From: Marinoscillum sp040218045
GTDB lineage: Bacteria; Bacteroidota; Bacteroidia; Cytophagales; Cyclobacteriaceae
Assembly: GCA_040218045.1 (NCBI GenBank)
Contig: JAVJQA010000025.1
Location: 16,223-80,222 of the forward strand
DNA length: 64,000 bases
Direction: 5' to 3'
The first letter of the stretch is position 1. Every line of letters begins with the position of its first letter. Shown one piece after another: positions 8,368 to 16,970 of this stretch. The notes beneath the pieces were generated by a model, which saw only the letters and a list, made by a program, of their open reading frames with translations, had not been told where the DNA came from and ran no database searches. The position numbers and the translations under genes were made by a program.

Positions 8368-9828
8368 ATGTATCTCAACGATTTTAGCCTGACATTCACA
8401 CTAGTATTCGTACTGGGCTGGTACGCCTTACAAGCGATATCCTACTACAAGTTCTTCGAAAAAGCCGACAAACCAGGATGGATTGGTTTTGTGCCATTTT
8501 ACAACTATTATGTGCATCTCGAGATTGTAGGTAGACCCAAATGGTGGATTTTCCTTCTGTTTGTACCAGTGGTTAATTTCTTCATTGCGCTTACCATTCA
8601 CCTGGATTTACTCAAGTCATTTGGGAAATACTCGTATGTAGACCAGTCGGTTGGAGTAATCCTTGCTCCCTTCTATATGGTATATGTAGCCTATTCGGAC
8701 ACTAAATACCTGGGCAAAGCTACAGATTTACCCAAGCGTAAAAGAACGTTCACCCAGGAATGGTTTGAAGCAATTGTTTTTGCGGTCTTTGCAGCAACAT
8801 TCATCAGATGGATCTTTATGGAAGCATATGTGATCCCTACTCCATCCATGGAGCGATCATTGTTGGTGGGCGACTTCCTGTTTGTAAGTAAAATCAACTA
8901 TGGCCCCCGAACGCCTAAAACCCCACTTCAAATTCCGCTTACCCATGCCAAGATTTGGGGAACCGAAATACCTTCTTACATCGAGGCTGTTGAATTGCCT
9001 CAGTTTCGACTGCCCTCTCTAGGTAAGGTTGAAAGAAATGATGTGGTCGTTTTCAATTACCCTGTCAATGACAACTTCAATCAGAGATCAGATGGTGGGT
9101 ATCATCCACTTGACCTGAAAACACACTACATCAAACGCTGTGTTGCTATACCTGGAGATGTGATAGAAGTAAAAGCAGGTGAGGTTTATATCAACAATGA
9201 ACGAGGTAAGGATCCTGAGTTAATGCAGCACAGGTACTTCATCGAGACTGACCAAGTAATTAGGGATCGGGTCTTTGCTAATTATAATATCTGGGAATAT
9301 TCCCCAGCCAGAAAGCCCAATGGTCAAAAAGGATACCTTGCACACACTACAAAAGCTTCTGCCGATCAACTAGCGGCACTTGATTTCATTAAGTCTGCTG
9401 AACCTATGTTTATGGGTAAAGACAGTGCGGAACCACGAATTTTTCCAGATTCCAGGTATTATACATGGAATGCAGACAATTTTGGCCCGTTGGAAATCCC
9501 AGGTAAGGGTTTCACTATAGAGGTTGATGAATATACCCTTGCAAAATACGGTTCAACCATTGAGGACTATGAAGACCTTGATAAGGTGCAAATTGACGTA
9601 GATAAACTTATCATCAATGGTGAAGAAGTTTCTGAATACACTTTCACCAAAGACTATTATTTCATGATGGGTGACAATCGTCACAACTCTGAGGACTCAC
9701 GATACTGGGGATTTGTTCCGGAGGATTACGTTGTGGGAGAAGCATCATTTATCTGGATGTCACTCGATAACAAAGGAACGTTCTTGAGTAAAGTCAGATG
9801 GAGTCGTTTGTTTAATCCAATTGATTAA
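8368..9828 (+). CDS. lepB: Signal peptidase I with N-terminal membrane extension
   Basis: Type I signal peptidase removes signal peptides from exported proteins at the inner membrane. The 486-residue protein is longer than the usual 200-320. Residues about 1-115 form a separate multi-pass domain (DUF5684-like, with KPGWIGFVPFYNYY). The catalytic S26 part follows: a membrane anchor, IPTPSMERSLLVGD with nucleophile Ser160, HYIKRCVAIPGD with the general base Lys256, and the C-terminal MGDNRHNSEDSRYWGFVP box. Between the last two lies a long insert (about 275-415) typical of Bacteroidota. It is the last gene of the parA-dapB-lepB cluster. Confidence 0.95.
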   Translation: MYLNDFSLTFTLVFVLGWYALQAISYYKFFEKADKPGWIGFVPFYNYYVHLEIVGRPKWWIFLLFVPVVNFFIALTIHLDLLKSFGKYSYVDQSVGVILAPFYMVYVAYSDTKYLGKATDLPKRKRTFTQEWFEAIVFAVFAATFIRWIFMEAYVIPTPSMERSLLVGDFLFVSKINYGPRTPKTPLQIPLTHAKIWGTEIPSYIEAVELPQFRLPSLGKVERNDVVVFNYPVNDNFNQRSDGGYHPLDLKTHYIKRCVAIPGDVIEVKAGEVYINNERGKDPELMQHRYFIETDQVIRDRVFANYNIWEYSPARKPNGQKGYLAHTTKASADQLAALDFIKSAEPMFMGKDSAEPRIFPDSRYYTWNADNFGPLEIPGKGFTIEVDEYTLAKYGSTIEDYEDLDKVQIDVDKLIINGEEVSEYTFTKDYYFMMGDNRHNSEDSRYWGFVPEDYVVGEASFIWMSLDNKGTFLSKVRWSRLFNPID

Positions 9829-9904
9829 ACATTATTGTGCTCCAACTTAAGCCTATTTAGAAATAAATATCGATATTCAAAGCTGAAACTAACGTTGAGC
9901 TAGT

Positions 9905-11731
9905 ATGCTGGAATTAGCGAGTATTTTCGTTCTTGGAATTTTCGCCCAATGGCTTGCCTGGAAAATCAAACAACCAGCGATTTTGCCATTAATTCTTATT
10001 GGCCTTGTGATCGGCCCCATTTCTACTTTCTTCACAGAAGATGGCTCTAAGCTTATAGATGGAGATGCTATTTTTACGGGTGATTTGCTCTTTTCGTTTG
10101 TTTCCATTGCTGTTGGCGTTATTCTATTCGAAGGTGGTCTTACCCTCAATATCAAAGAAATAAGGAGTCTTGCCGGAACAGTGAGAAACCTCCTGATCAT
10201 TGGGGCTCTGGTCACATTCATAGGTGGTGGTATAGCTGCACATTTCATCATGGATTTGAGCTGGGAAATCTCGTTTCTGTTTGGAGCGCTGATCATTGTT
10301 TCAGGACCAACCGTGGTTATTCCTATTCTGCGCAATGTCAGGCCCAATTCCAACGTCAATACCGTTCTGAAATGGGAAGGTATCCTCATTGACCCACTGG
10401 GAGCATTGGTAGCAGTATTGATGTATGAGTTTATTCTTTCATCCAAACATGGTGGAGGATATCCAATTGAAGTATTTCAGGAGTTCTTTATCACCATATC
10501 GGCAGGGATTGTATCGGGAGGCCTCGGAGCACTCTTCCTTTATTCGCTGATCAAAAACAGAGCCCTACCAGAATATTTGAGAAACGTATTTACGCTTGCT
10601 TTGGTGATTTTCACTTTTGCTTTTTCAGAACTGATTCACGCTGAGGCAGGTCTGATGGCAGCAACTGTAATGGGAATTATACTTGCCAATGTGAAATTGG
10701 AGGAATTAAAGAAAATACTTTCTTTTAAAGAGGATGTCAGTGTGATTCTGATTTCTATTCTTTTCATACTTCTCTCATCTAGAATAGATTTTATTCAAAT
10801 TGAGAAATTGGGCTCGGCGAGTGTCATTCTCTTCCTGGTAGTGATATTAGTGATCCGTCCACTAGGAGTCATTCTAAGCACTATAAAATCCCATCTTTCA
10901 TGGAAAGAAATCACCTTTATTTCATGGATAGGCCCAAAGGGTATCGTAGCTGCAGCAGTTGCATCTCTTTTCTCACTAGACCTGGTGAATGAAGGTTCGT
11001 ATGTCGACCCGAAAGAAGCGGAGATGTTACTACCCCTCGTGTTTTCCATCATCGTTGGGACCGTAGTTCTTCAAGGTTCTTCTGCGAAATTAGTTGCCAG
11101 GATGCTTGGCGTGGTTCGAGCAGAACCTACGGGCATTCTCATTGTTGGCGCGAATGAACTGGCCAGAAAAATTGCACAAAAACTTAAAGATGCCGGGCTA
11201 TACGTTCTCCTGGTAGACACCTCTATACCTAATGTGAAAGAAGCCAAAAAGGCCAACCTCAAAGCCATCCAGGCCAATATCTTATCAGAGTCAATATTTG
11301 ATGACATTGACTTGTCAAAAATTGGCAAGCTGGCAGCTATCACCTCAAATTCTGGATTGAATGATTTGGCATGTAAATGGTTTGTGAAAGAACTTGGTGA
11401 GGAAAATGTCTACCGACTTGCCAGTAAAGAAGAATCTGAAAACGCAAACCTTCCACTTCCGGAAAATGTACTCTTTAATACCCGAGTTGATTTCGTTATG
11501 CTGGTACAGATGCTTCGTAATGACCAACCATATAAAGAAGTCGATTTTGAATCTGCATCAGATTATGATGATTTTATAAATAAAAACCAGCATAAAATAA
11601 TCCCCATTTTCCTGAAAGGTGAAGATCATACGGAGTTGTTCACTGGATTTGGCATCAAGTCAGAGAAAAACACAAGACTCTATTACTTGAAACGTCCCAA
11701 CTCGAAAACGCTTGACGATTCTGACGAGTAA
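9905..11731 (+). CDS. CPA1-type cation/proton antiporter with RCK/TrkA-N domain
   Basis: The 608-residue protein has about 12 hydrophobic segments over residues 1-395, with the CPA motifs VGVILFEGGLTLNIKE and ISWIGPKGIVAAAVASLFS. It then continues into a soluble Rossmann domain (about 400-520) beginning TGILIVGANELARKIAQKL, as in TrkA-N/RCK domains. This arrangement matches NhaP/KefB-like sodium or potassium/proton exchangers that are gated by a nucleotide-binding RCK domain. A further cytoplasmic tail of about 80 residues follows. Ion specificity cannot be read from sequence. It stands alone after lepB. Confidence 0.9.
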   Translation: MLELASIFVLGIFAQWLAWKIKQPAILPLILIGLVIGPISTFFTEDGSKLIDGDAIFTGDLLFSFVSIAVGVILFEGGLTLNIKEIRSLAGTVRNLLIIGALVTFIGGGIAAHFIMDLSWEISFLFGALIIVSGPTVVIPILRNVRPNSNVNTVLKWEGILIDPLGALVAVLMYEFILSSKHGGGYPIEVFQEFFITISAGIVSGGLGALFLYSLIKNRALPEYLRNVFTLALVIFTFAFSELIHAEAGLMAATVMGIILANVKLEELKKILSFKEDVSVILISILFILLSSRIDFIQIEKLGSASVILFLVVILVIRPLGVILSTIKSHLSWKEITFISWIGPKGIVAAAVASLFSLDLVNEGSYVDPKEAEMLLPLVFSIIVGTVVLQGSSAKLVARMLGVVRAEPTGILIVGANELARKIAQKLKDAGLYVLLVDTSIPNVKEAKKANLKAIQANILSESIFDDIDLSKIGKLAAITSNSGLNDLACKWFVKELGEENVYRLASKEESENANLPLPENVLFNTRVDFVMLVQMLRNDQPYKEVDFESASDYDDFINKNQHKIIPIFLKGEDHTELFTGFGIKSEKNTRLYYLKRPNSKTLDDSDE

Positions 11732-11840
11732 AACCACACTATTCCTACAAACTTGAGAATTATGAATTCATTATTCCGGTATGTGTTAATGGCATAGTGT
11801 TTGCAGGATTTTAGTCTGAACCATTAAACATTTTAATGAT

Positions 11841-12548
11841 ATGAAGACTAATAGAAAAAGATTAAGATTGAATCCCATTATTGCACTTTTATCATGTGTT
11901 TTACTACTAGGGGTAATTTCATGTAAGGATGACGAAGAGGACTTGGTAACACCTGAAACGGCTTATGTTTCATTATACCATGCTTCTCCAAATGCTTCAG
12001 GACTTGATATCCTGGTGGATAACCGACAAATTAACAGTTATCCATTTGAGTACAGTGAGAACACTGGATATCTCAGGTTCTATACAGGTTCCAGGGACTT
12101 AAAGTTCACACCTTTCAATGCAAGCAATAGTATAATAGATACTACCACTGTCTTTGAGGATGGTAGTGCTTATTCTGTTTTTGTGACAGGTGATTACCCA
12201 GAAGTTGAAGCATTGATTGTGAAGGATGATTCTGAAAGACCAAGTGAAGGCAAAGCGAAAATCAGGATTGCTCATCTTGCTCCTGATGCTAGTGAAGTCA
12301 ATTTACTGACGAGTAGTGCAGAAGATCCAATTATTGATTTACAGTCCTACAAAACTGCATCTGATTTTATGGAAATAGAATCAGGAGGCCATGATTTTGA
12401 TGTGACTGATCAGGATGGTAATGTTCTGCTCAACGTGGATGACATTAATCTATCCTCGGGAATTTATTACACCCTGATAGTAAAGGGCTTTGTAAGTCCA
12501 CCACAGGGAAATGAAAATTACCTGAGTGCAGAAGTACTGGTGAACTAG
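11841..12548 (+). CDS. DUF4397 lipoprotein, probably surface exposed
   Basis: A 235-residue lipoprotein. The signal peptide ends in GVISC, with Cys28 as the lipidation site. Cys28 is followed by KDDEE, which fits the Lys-plus-acidic export signal known to send Bacteroidota lipoproteins to the cell surface. Two DUF4397 repeats follow: about 44-125, opening with AYVSLYHASPNASGLDILVD, and about 140-225, opening with KIRIAHLAPDASEVNLL. These beta-sandwich repeats have no assigned activity. The gene is monocistronic and is followed within 13 bp by the second copy of the palindromic element. Confidence 0.85.
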   Translation: MKTNRKRLRLNPIIALLSCVLLLGVISCKDDEEDLVTPETAYVSLYHASPNASGLDILVDNRQINSYPFEYSENTGYLRFYTGSRDLKFTPFNASNSIIDTTTVFEDGSAYSVFVTGDYPEVEALIVKDDSERPSEGKAKIRIAHLAPDASEVNLLTSSAEDPIIDLQSYKTASDFMEIESGGHDFDVTDQDGNVLLNVDDINLSSGIYYTLIVKGFVSPPQGNENYLSAEVLVN

Positions 12549-12560
12549 TTAAACTACAAC

Positions 12561-12688
12561 AGGCTGTCTCAAAAGGTCTTAACAAACAATCATCCTGAAT
12601 TTATTTCAGGATCTTAACTGCGATTAACAGTTAAAATCAAAGATTCTGAAACAAGTTTAGAATGACTCCAACCTTTTGAGACAGCCTC
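12561..12688. repeat. Palindromic MITE-like element, copy 2 (inverted)
   Basis: This is the reverse complement of the element at 4826-4954, with only about five or six differences over 128 bp by eye. The ends are AGGCTGTCTCAAAAGGT and ACCTTTTGAGACAGCCTC. Both internal hairpins are kept, including paired changes such as AACAGTTAA in place of AGCTGTTAA. It starts 12 bp after the DUF4397 stop and lies between that gene and the convergent ung transcription unit, where it could act as a bidirectional terminator. Confidence 0.8.
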
Positions 12689-12705
12689 TTTATTATTGTC
12701 TTTAC

Positions 12706-12843
12706 TTAAGAAAAGAAGTCATTGATCAGAACAGCTACGTATCGGATCAACCAGATAAGACAGATAATCAACGCAATTAAAAAAATAAATCCAGGGAGAG
12801 TGTTTTTTGCTTCCCGCTCCCGCTGATATGGGTTGTTAGACAT
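12706..12843 (-). CDS. 45-residue single-span membrane protein
   Basis: On the minus strand an ATG at 12841-12843 opens a 45-codon frame ending at TAA 12706-12708. The product begins MSNNPYQREREAKN, then has one strongly hydrophobic helix (about 17-36, FIFLIALIICLIWLI), then RYVAVLINDFFS. The start lies one base after the ung stop codon, which suggests translational coupling. The charged N-terminus, single helix and tight spacing favour a real gene over a chance frame. I do not recognise a family and no function is implied beyond membrane location. Confidence 0.6.
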   Translation of the reverse strand: MSNNPYQREREAKNTLPGFIFLIALIICLIWLIRYVAVLINDFFS

Positions 12844-12844
12844 C

Positions 12845-13507
12845 TCACCAATTTATTAAAGATTTCCCATTGTCTGATAAATACTGATTGGTTTTTGAAA
12901 ATGGTTTGCTGCCAAAGAACCCTTTATGTGCAGCAAAGGGTGATGGATGTGCAGACTTGATCACAAAATGCTTGGATTCATTGATAATCGCACCTTTCCT
13001 TTGAGCATAGGCTCCCCACAATATAAAAACAATTCCTTCTTTCTGATCCGATAGCACTTTAATGGCGGCATCAGTAAATTCTTCCCAACCTTTGTTTTGA
13101 TGTGATCCCGGGCTGCTTGCTCTTACCGTAAGCGTTGCGTTGAGCAAAAGCACTCCTTGTTTCGCCCATTTCTCCAGACTGCCATGTGATGGCAAATCCA
13201 CATTTAGGTCTGATTTTAACTCTTTGAAAATATTAACAAGAGATGGAGGAATACGCACTCCCTCCGCCACTGAGAAACAAAGACCATTGGCCTGTCCCTG
13301 GCCATGATAAGGATCCTGACCTATAATTACAACCTTTGTGTCATCAAAAGGACAGAAATCAAATGCATTAAATATCTGATTACCAGGTGGATAAATTCTA
13401 TGTTGTACATATTCTGCTTTAACAAATTCAACAAGATTTTTAAAGTAATCTAGTTGGAATTGCGGCTCTAAGACCGATTTCCAGGTCGGTTCCAATCTTA
13501 CATTCAT
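12845..13507 (-). CDS. ung: Uracil-DNA glycosylase
   Basis: Family 1 uracil-DNA glycosylase removes uracil from DNA to start base excision repair. The length of 220 residues is normal. All key motifs are present: the water-activating loop GQDPYHGQGQANGLCFSV with catalytic Asp65, LLLNATLTVR, the uracil-contacting VFILWGAYAQ, and the minor-groove loop AHPSPFAAHKGFFG with catalytic His187. It is transcribed away from apaG and is followed by the small membrane gene with a one-base gap. Confidence 0.97.
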   Translation of the reverse strand: MNVRLEPTWKSVLEPQFQLDYFKNLVEFVKAEYVQHRIYPPGNQIFNAFDFCPFDDTKVVIIGQDPYHGQGQANGLCFSVAEGVRIPPSLVNIFKELKSDLNVDLPSHGSLEKWAKQGVLLLNATLTVRASSPGSHQNKGWEEFTDAAIKVLSDQKEGIVFILWGAYAQRKGAIINESKHFVIKSAHPSPFAAHKGFFGSKPFSKTNQYLSDNGKSLINW

Positions 13508-13579
13508 ATTTCAGGAAAAAACTTTCTAAAGATTGTTGGCAAATTAACAGAGAAATCCTATAAATTTCTTCCCGAAACT

Positions 13580-13972
13580 ATGGCAATGACAACTGATACA
13601 ACCAAAGGAATAAAGGTAACCGTGGATACGGAGTATCAGCAGGAATATTCCAATCCTGTTCAGAAGCACTATGTCTTCACTTATCAGATCACAATTGAGA
13701 ATCTTAGTGATAAAACCATTCAACTTATTTCACGGCATTGGGACATCATCGACGTTACTTTCCCAAAACGCGAAGTTGAAGGTGAAGGCGTAGTTGGCAA
13801 ACAACCAATACTTGAGCCAGGTCAAATGCATCAGTATGTTTCTGGATGTAACCTGAAGTCTGGTTTTGGGAAAATGCACGGCTTTTACACCATGGAGCGT
13901 CTGGTTGATGGCAAACAATTTCAAGTCAATATCCCGGCATTTGAAATGGTGGTTCCGTTCAAGTTAAACTAA
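13580..13972 (+). CDS. apaG: ApaG domain protein
   Basis: A 130-residue ApaG protein, a single fibronectin-III-like beta-sandwich domain found alone or in some F-box proteins. Its molecular role is not settled; genetic links to Co2+ resistance and diadenosine tetraphosphate levels are known in enterobacteria. Conserved features include the ENLSDKTIQLISRHW strand pair, the GEGVVGKQPILEPGQMHQY loop and MHGFYTM. The likely start is ATG 13580. The methyltransferase begins 3 bp after the stop, so the two are co-transcribed. Confidence 0.93.
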   Translation: MAMTTDTTKGIKVTVDTEYQQEYSNPVQKHYVFTYQITIENLSDKTIQLISRHWDIIDVTFPKREVEGEGVVGKQPILEPGQMHQYVSGCNLKSGFGKMHGFYTMERLVDGKQFQVNIPAFEMVVPFKLN

Positions 13973-13975
13973 AGG

Positions 13976-14737
13976 TTGTCTTCTCCCCTTTTCACACTTT
14001 CTTCTTATTTAAGTTATTTGTTCCGGGCATCCAATGCACACGGTTTGCATTCTCCTTTTGTTTTTGATTTATACAAACATGTTTTGCACAAGCAAGACTC
14101 ACAAACCAGTAAATCACTAAAATCACTGAGGGCCATTGTGGATAACTCTCCCTTTGAGTTCATTGATCCTAAAACAGGAAAAACAGTCAACACTTCCGAG
14201 AAGACGCTATCAAAGCAGGTTAGTAGTTCACATAAATTTTCGTATTTCTTGTTTCGGTTGATCAATTTCATGAAATATGAATCCGTTTTAGAAACAGGCA
14301 CTTCACTCGGCATTAATACCTCCTACCTTGGTAAAACCAATGCCAGCAGAATCGTCACTATTGAAGGATCCAAACAAATTGCTTCAAGGGCTGAAAGTCG
14401 TTTTAAAAAGAATCAACTTACGCATATCGAACTTGTGACTGGGAAAGTACAGGAGGTATTTGAAGCCACTCTACGGGATACCAAACCCAATCTTATCTTC
14501 CTCGACGCAGACCATCGCTCTGAAACCATCGGGTATTACCTGAGAATAATCAAACAATCAGGGCTTAGTGTTGACTGCATTGTAATTCACGACATTTATT
14601 GGTCCAAAGACATGCATGGTGCCTGGCAAAAAGTAATTCAGGATGATGACTACTCTCTTACTATTGATATTTTTCAGGCTGGAATCATTTTCCCTGATTA
14701 CCCAATAGAAAAGCAACACTTTACGTTAAAGTTCTGA
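13976..14737 (+). CDS. Class I SAM-dependent methyltransferase
   Basis: This 253-residue protein has a Rossmann methyltransferase fold resembling O-methyltransferase family members. Motif I is VLETGTSLGINTSYL (about 101-115), followed by the acidic residue after VTIEG and the catalytic-domain segment PNLIFLDADHR. The N-terminal stretch LFRASNAHGLHSPFVFDLY is the common opening of this Bacteroidota family. It places the start at TTG 13976, because no ATG precedes it. The substrate is unknown. It directly follows apaG. Confidence 0.85.
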   Translation: MSSPLFTLSSYLSYLFRASNAHGLHSPFVFDLYKHVLHKQDSQTSKSLKSLRAIVDNSPFEFIDPKTGKTVNTSEKTLSKQVSSSHKFSYFLFRLINFMKYESVLETGTSLGINTSYLGKTNASRIVTIEGSKQIASRAESRFKKNQLTHIELVTGKVQEVFEATLRDTKPNLIFLDADHRSETIGYYLRIIKQSGLSVDCIVIHDIYWSKDMHGAWQKVIQDDDYSLTIDIFQAGIIFPDYPIEKQHFTLKF

Positions 14738-14774
14738 CAAAATCACCCGATTATTATTTTCTGGCTTATTGAGC

Positions 14775-14782
14775 TATTTTTG
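14775..14782 (+). promoter_or_regulatory. -7 box that fixes the start of the coiled-coil gene
   Basis: TATTTTTG matches TAnnTTTG. The reading frame is open back to TTG 14780, but that codon overlaps this box. Transcription would begin near 14788, so the first usable start is ATG 14804. Confidence 0.4.
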
Positions 14783-14803
14783 CGACGAATTTCAACAATA
14801 ACG

Positions 14804-15727
14804 ATGGACGATCAACAAGAAACGAACAATTCAAATCAAAGGAAACCAAAAGACAGAACGCCATTATTTATTGGGGTGGTAGTGACACTCATTGGCGTAA
14901 TTATCTTTTTCTATTATACCAATTCGGTTTTGAATGATGAGAAAGAAGCTCAAGCCATAGAGCTAAATAACACCTTATTACAACTCGACAGCATTTCCAC
15001 AGAGCTGGACAACAAGATCATGACCATTCGTGAGCTGGGCGGAGAAGTAGATACGTTAGTGAAAGTAAAAGAAGCTCTTCAGGCAGAACGCAAGCTTCTA
15101 CTGACCGAAATCAGTAATCGCAAGAATATGATCTCGGAACTGAAGGGTCGAGTAGATGGATACCAGGAATTGTTATTAGCTAAAGATGTGGAGATTGAAA
15201 AACTCCAAAAAGTCAATGAAAAACTGATGTCTGAAAATACGGTGCTCAAAGTAGAGAAACAAGAACTCAACGAGTCGCTGACTGAAGTTAATAAGGCCAA
15301 GGAAGAACTTGCTGAAAAAGTCGCATTTGCCAGTAGGCTAAAGCTGGCAGGAATGACAGTCTATGCGGTAAGTGATGGCGGTAAAGAACGTGAAACCGAG
15401 TTTAGGAATCGACACATTGACCAATTAAAAATCAGTTTCACAATCGCTGAGAATAAGGTGGCGCCTATTGAAGGTAAAGAAATCCTAGTCAGAATTGTCG
15501 CTCCAGATGGTAATGTACTGTTTGATGTAACCCGTGGGTCAGGATCTTTTATGTTTGAAAGCCGAGAAATGTTTTATACGGCTAAACAAGAAGTCCTTTA
15601 TGACAAAAACAGCCAACAGGTTTCTCTCTTCTACAATAAAGGAAGTGAGTATGCTGAAGGCCGACATGAAGTAGAAGTCTACACAGATGAATATCTGATG
15701 GGTAAAGGGTCGTTTATTGTAAAATAA
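14804..15727 (+). CDS. Membrane-anchored coiled-coil protein, unknown function
   Basis: A 307-residue protein with a short polar, cytoplasmic N-terminus, one transmembrane helix at about 21-41 and a long coiled coil (about 45-180) rich in Glu, Lys and Leu. A beta-rich C-terminal domain of about 120 residues follows (from LAGMTVYAVSDGG to the end), presumably periplasmic. The layout resembles envelope proteins that bridge the inner membrane and periplasm, but I do not recognise the family. It is alone between the methyltransferase and the ribosomal protein operon. Confidence 0.75.
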   Translation: MDDQQETNNSNQRKPKDRTPLFIGVVVTLIGVIIFFYYTNSVLNDEKEAQAIELNNTLLQLDSISTELDNKIMTIRELGGEVDTLVKVKEALQAERKLLLTEISNRKNMISELKGRVDGYQELLLAKDVEIEKLQKVNEKLMSENTVLKVEKQELNESLTEVNKAKEELAEKVAFASRLKLAGMTVYAVSDGGKERETEFRNRHIDQLKISFTIAENKVAPIEGKEILVRIVAPDGNVLFDVTRGSGSFMFESREMFYTAKQEVLYDKNSQQVSLFYNKGSEYAEGRHEVEVYTDEYLMGKGSFIVK

Positions 15728-15762
15728 GGCCTGGTTGGTAAAAGTGCATTTTCAGTGTTTTG

Positions 15763-15794
15763 TTGCTGAATATCAATTCTTTTCCCTACTTTTG
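15763..15794 (+). promoter_or_regulatory. Promoter of the rpsF-rpsR-rplI operon
   Basis: A TTG at 15763-15765 lies 21 bp before TACTTTTG at 15787-15794. This fits the Bacteroidota sigma consensus (TTG, about 19-21 bp, TAnnTTTG). The start of rpsF follows 37 bp later. Confidence 0.6.
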
Positions 15795-15831
15795 CACTTC
15801 GAAAAATTTATAGTTCATTATTAAATTTATT

Positions 15832-16191
15832 ATGAAACGAGATTACGAGACAGTATTCATTTTAACTCCCGTTTTGTCTGATGCTCAGATGAAGGATGCT
15901 GTCGAAAAATTCAGAGGCGTGCTTAAGGATGCCGGTGCAGAAGTGATCAATGATGAGAACTGGGGCTTGAAAAAGCTTGCGTACCCTATCCAGCACAAAA
16001 CAACTGGTTTTTACCAACTCTTCGAATTTAAGGCAGAAACATCCGTGATCACTAAGATTGAGACAGAATACAGAAGGGACGAAAAGATCATGAGATTCCT
16101 TACTACAGCGCTTGATAAACACGCAGTTGTTTACAACGAAAGAAGACGAAAAGGAGCATTCAACAAGAAAAAAGAGGAGGTAGCGTCATGA
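15832..16191 (+). CDS. rpsF: 30S ribosomal protein S6
   Basis: S6 binds 16S rRNA with S18 in the platform of the small subunit. The 119-residue protein opens with RDYETVFILTPVL, the usual S6 first strand. It has the WGLKKLAYPIQHKTTGFYQLFEF core and a basic C-terminal tail (RRRKGAFNKKK). It is the first gene of the classic rpsF-rpsR-rplI operon, and its stop overlaps the rpsR start by 4 bp (ATGA). Confidence 0.98.
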   Translation: MKRDYETVFILTPVLSDAQMKDAVEKFRGVLKDAGAEVINDENWGLKKLAYPIQHKTTGFYQLFEFKAETSVITKIETEYRRDEKIMRFLTTALDKHAVVYNERRRKGAFNKKKEEVAS

Positions 16192-16439
16192 CATTACAAA
16201 ACGAACCTATCAACAGAGAGCAGAAAAAAGACAAATACTGCCGGTTTAAGAAAAATGGTATCAAATACATTGATTACAAGAATCCTGATTTCTTGTTAGC
16301 CTTTGTAAATGAGCAAGGAAAACTTCTTCCAAGAAGAATAACTGGTACTAGCCTTAAATACCAAAGAAAGGTGTCGCAGGCAGTAAAAAGAGCAAGACAT
16401 ATTGCTTTATTACCATATGTTACTGACTCTCTAAAATAA
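16188..16439 (+). CDS. rpsR: 30S ribosomal protein S18
   Basis: S18 is an 83-residue basic protein that heterodimerises with S6 on 16S rRNA. Conserved stretches are KYCRFKKNGIKYIDYKNPDFL, RITGTSLKYQRKVSQAVKRARH and the terminal IALLPYV. Only one Cys remains of the zinc-ligand set seen in some S18 paralogs. Its ATG overlaps the rpsF stop, and rplI follows after 8 bp. Confidence 0.98.
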   Translation: MTLQNEPINREQKKDKYCRFKKNGIKYIDYKNPDFLLAFVNEQGKLLPRRITGTSLKYQRKVSQAVKRARHIALLPYVTDSLK

Positions 16440-16447
16440 GATTAGGA

Positions 16448-16891
16448 ATGGAAATTATATTAAGAGAAGACATCAAGGGTCTAGGGTACAAGAATGATAC
16501 CGTGAATGTAAAACCAGGGTACGGAAGAAACTATCTTATTCCTCAAGGGATAGCAATCATTGCTAGTGATAGCAATAGAAAAATGATTGCCGAAAATGTA
16601 AAGCAAGCATCTCATAAAGCTGAGAAATTGAAATCTGATGCACAAGAACTCGCTAAAAAGATCGGTGATGTAGCATTGGAAATCAAAACGAAAGCTGGAG
16701 AGTCCGGTAAAATCTTTGGTGCTGTTACTGCACTACAGGTTGCTGATGTGCTTGCTGCTAAAGGCTTCGAAATTGACAGAAAAAGAATTTCTTTCGTTGG
16801 TTCTATTAAAGAACTTGGTGAGCACAAAGCAATATTGGATTTACACAAAGCAGTTCACCATGAAATTACGTTGAACGTAGTTCCTGAGTAA
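16448..16891 (+). CDS. rplI: 50S ribosomal protein L9
   Basis: L9 binds 23S rRNA near the L1 stalk and helps keep the reading frame. The 147-residue protein has the N-terminal rRNA-binding domain (MEIILREDIKGLGYKND, GYGRNYLIPQGIA), the long connecting helix (about 40-75, Lys/Glu/Ala rich) and the C-terminal domain (GKIFGAVTALQVADVLA). It ends the operon and is followed by a clear terminator. Confidence 0.98.
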   Translation: MEIILREDIKGLGYKNDTVNVKPGYGRNYLIPQGIAIIASDSNRKMIAENVKQASHKAEKLKSDAQELAKKIGDVALEIKTKAGESGKIFGAVTALQVADVLAAKGFEIDRKRISFVGSIKELGEHKAILDLHKAVHHEITLNVVPE

Positions 16892-16911
16892 TCTTATTTA
16901 ATAAACATATG

Positions 16912-16946
16912 AAAACCCTGGTTTCTTCTGAAGTCAGGGTTTTTTG
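16912..16946 (+). terminator. Rho-independent terminator after rplI
   Basis: AAAACCCTG at 16912-16920 pairs with CAGGGTTTT at 16935-16943 across a 14-base loop and is followed by more T residues. It ends the ribosomal protein operon. Confidence 0.8.
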
Positions 16947-16970
16947 TTTGTTCTTATTTAACTTGAAGTT

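Noticed and set aside
9889..10446. 185-codon minus-strand frame opposite the antiporter gene
   Set aside because: It is a shadow of a well-recognised membrane protein gene; its own translation is Ser/Pro/Arg-rich with no domain.
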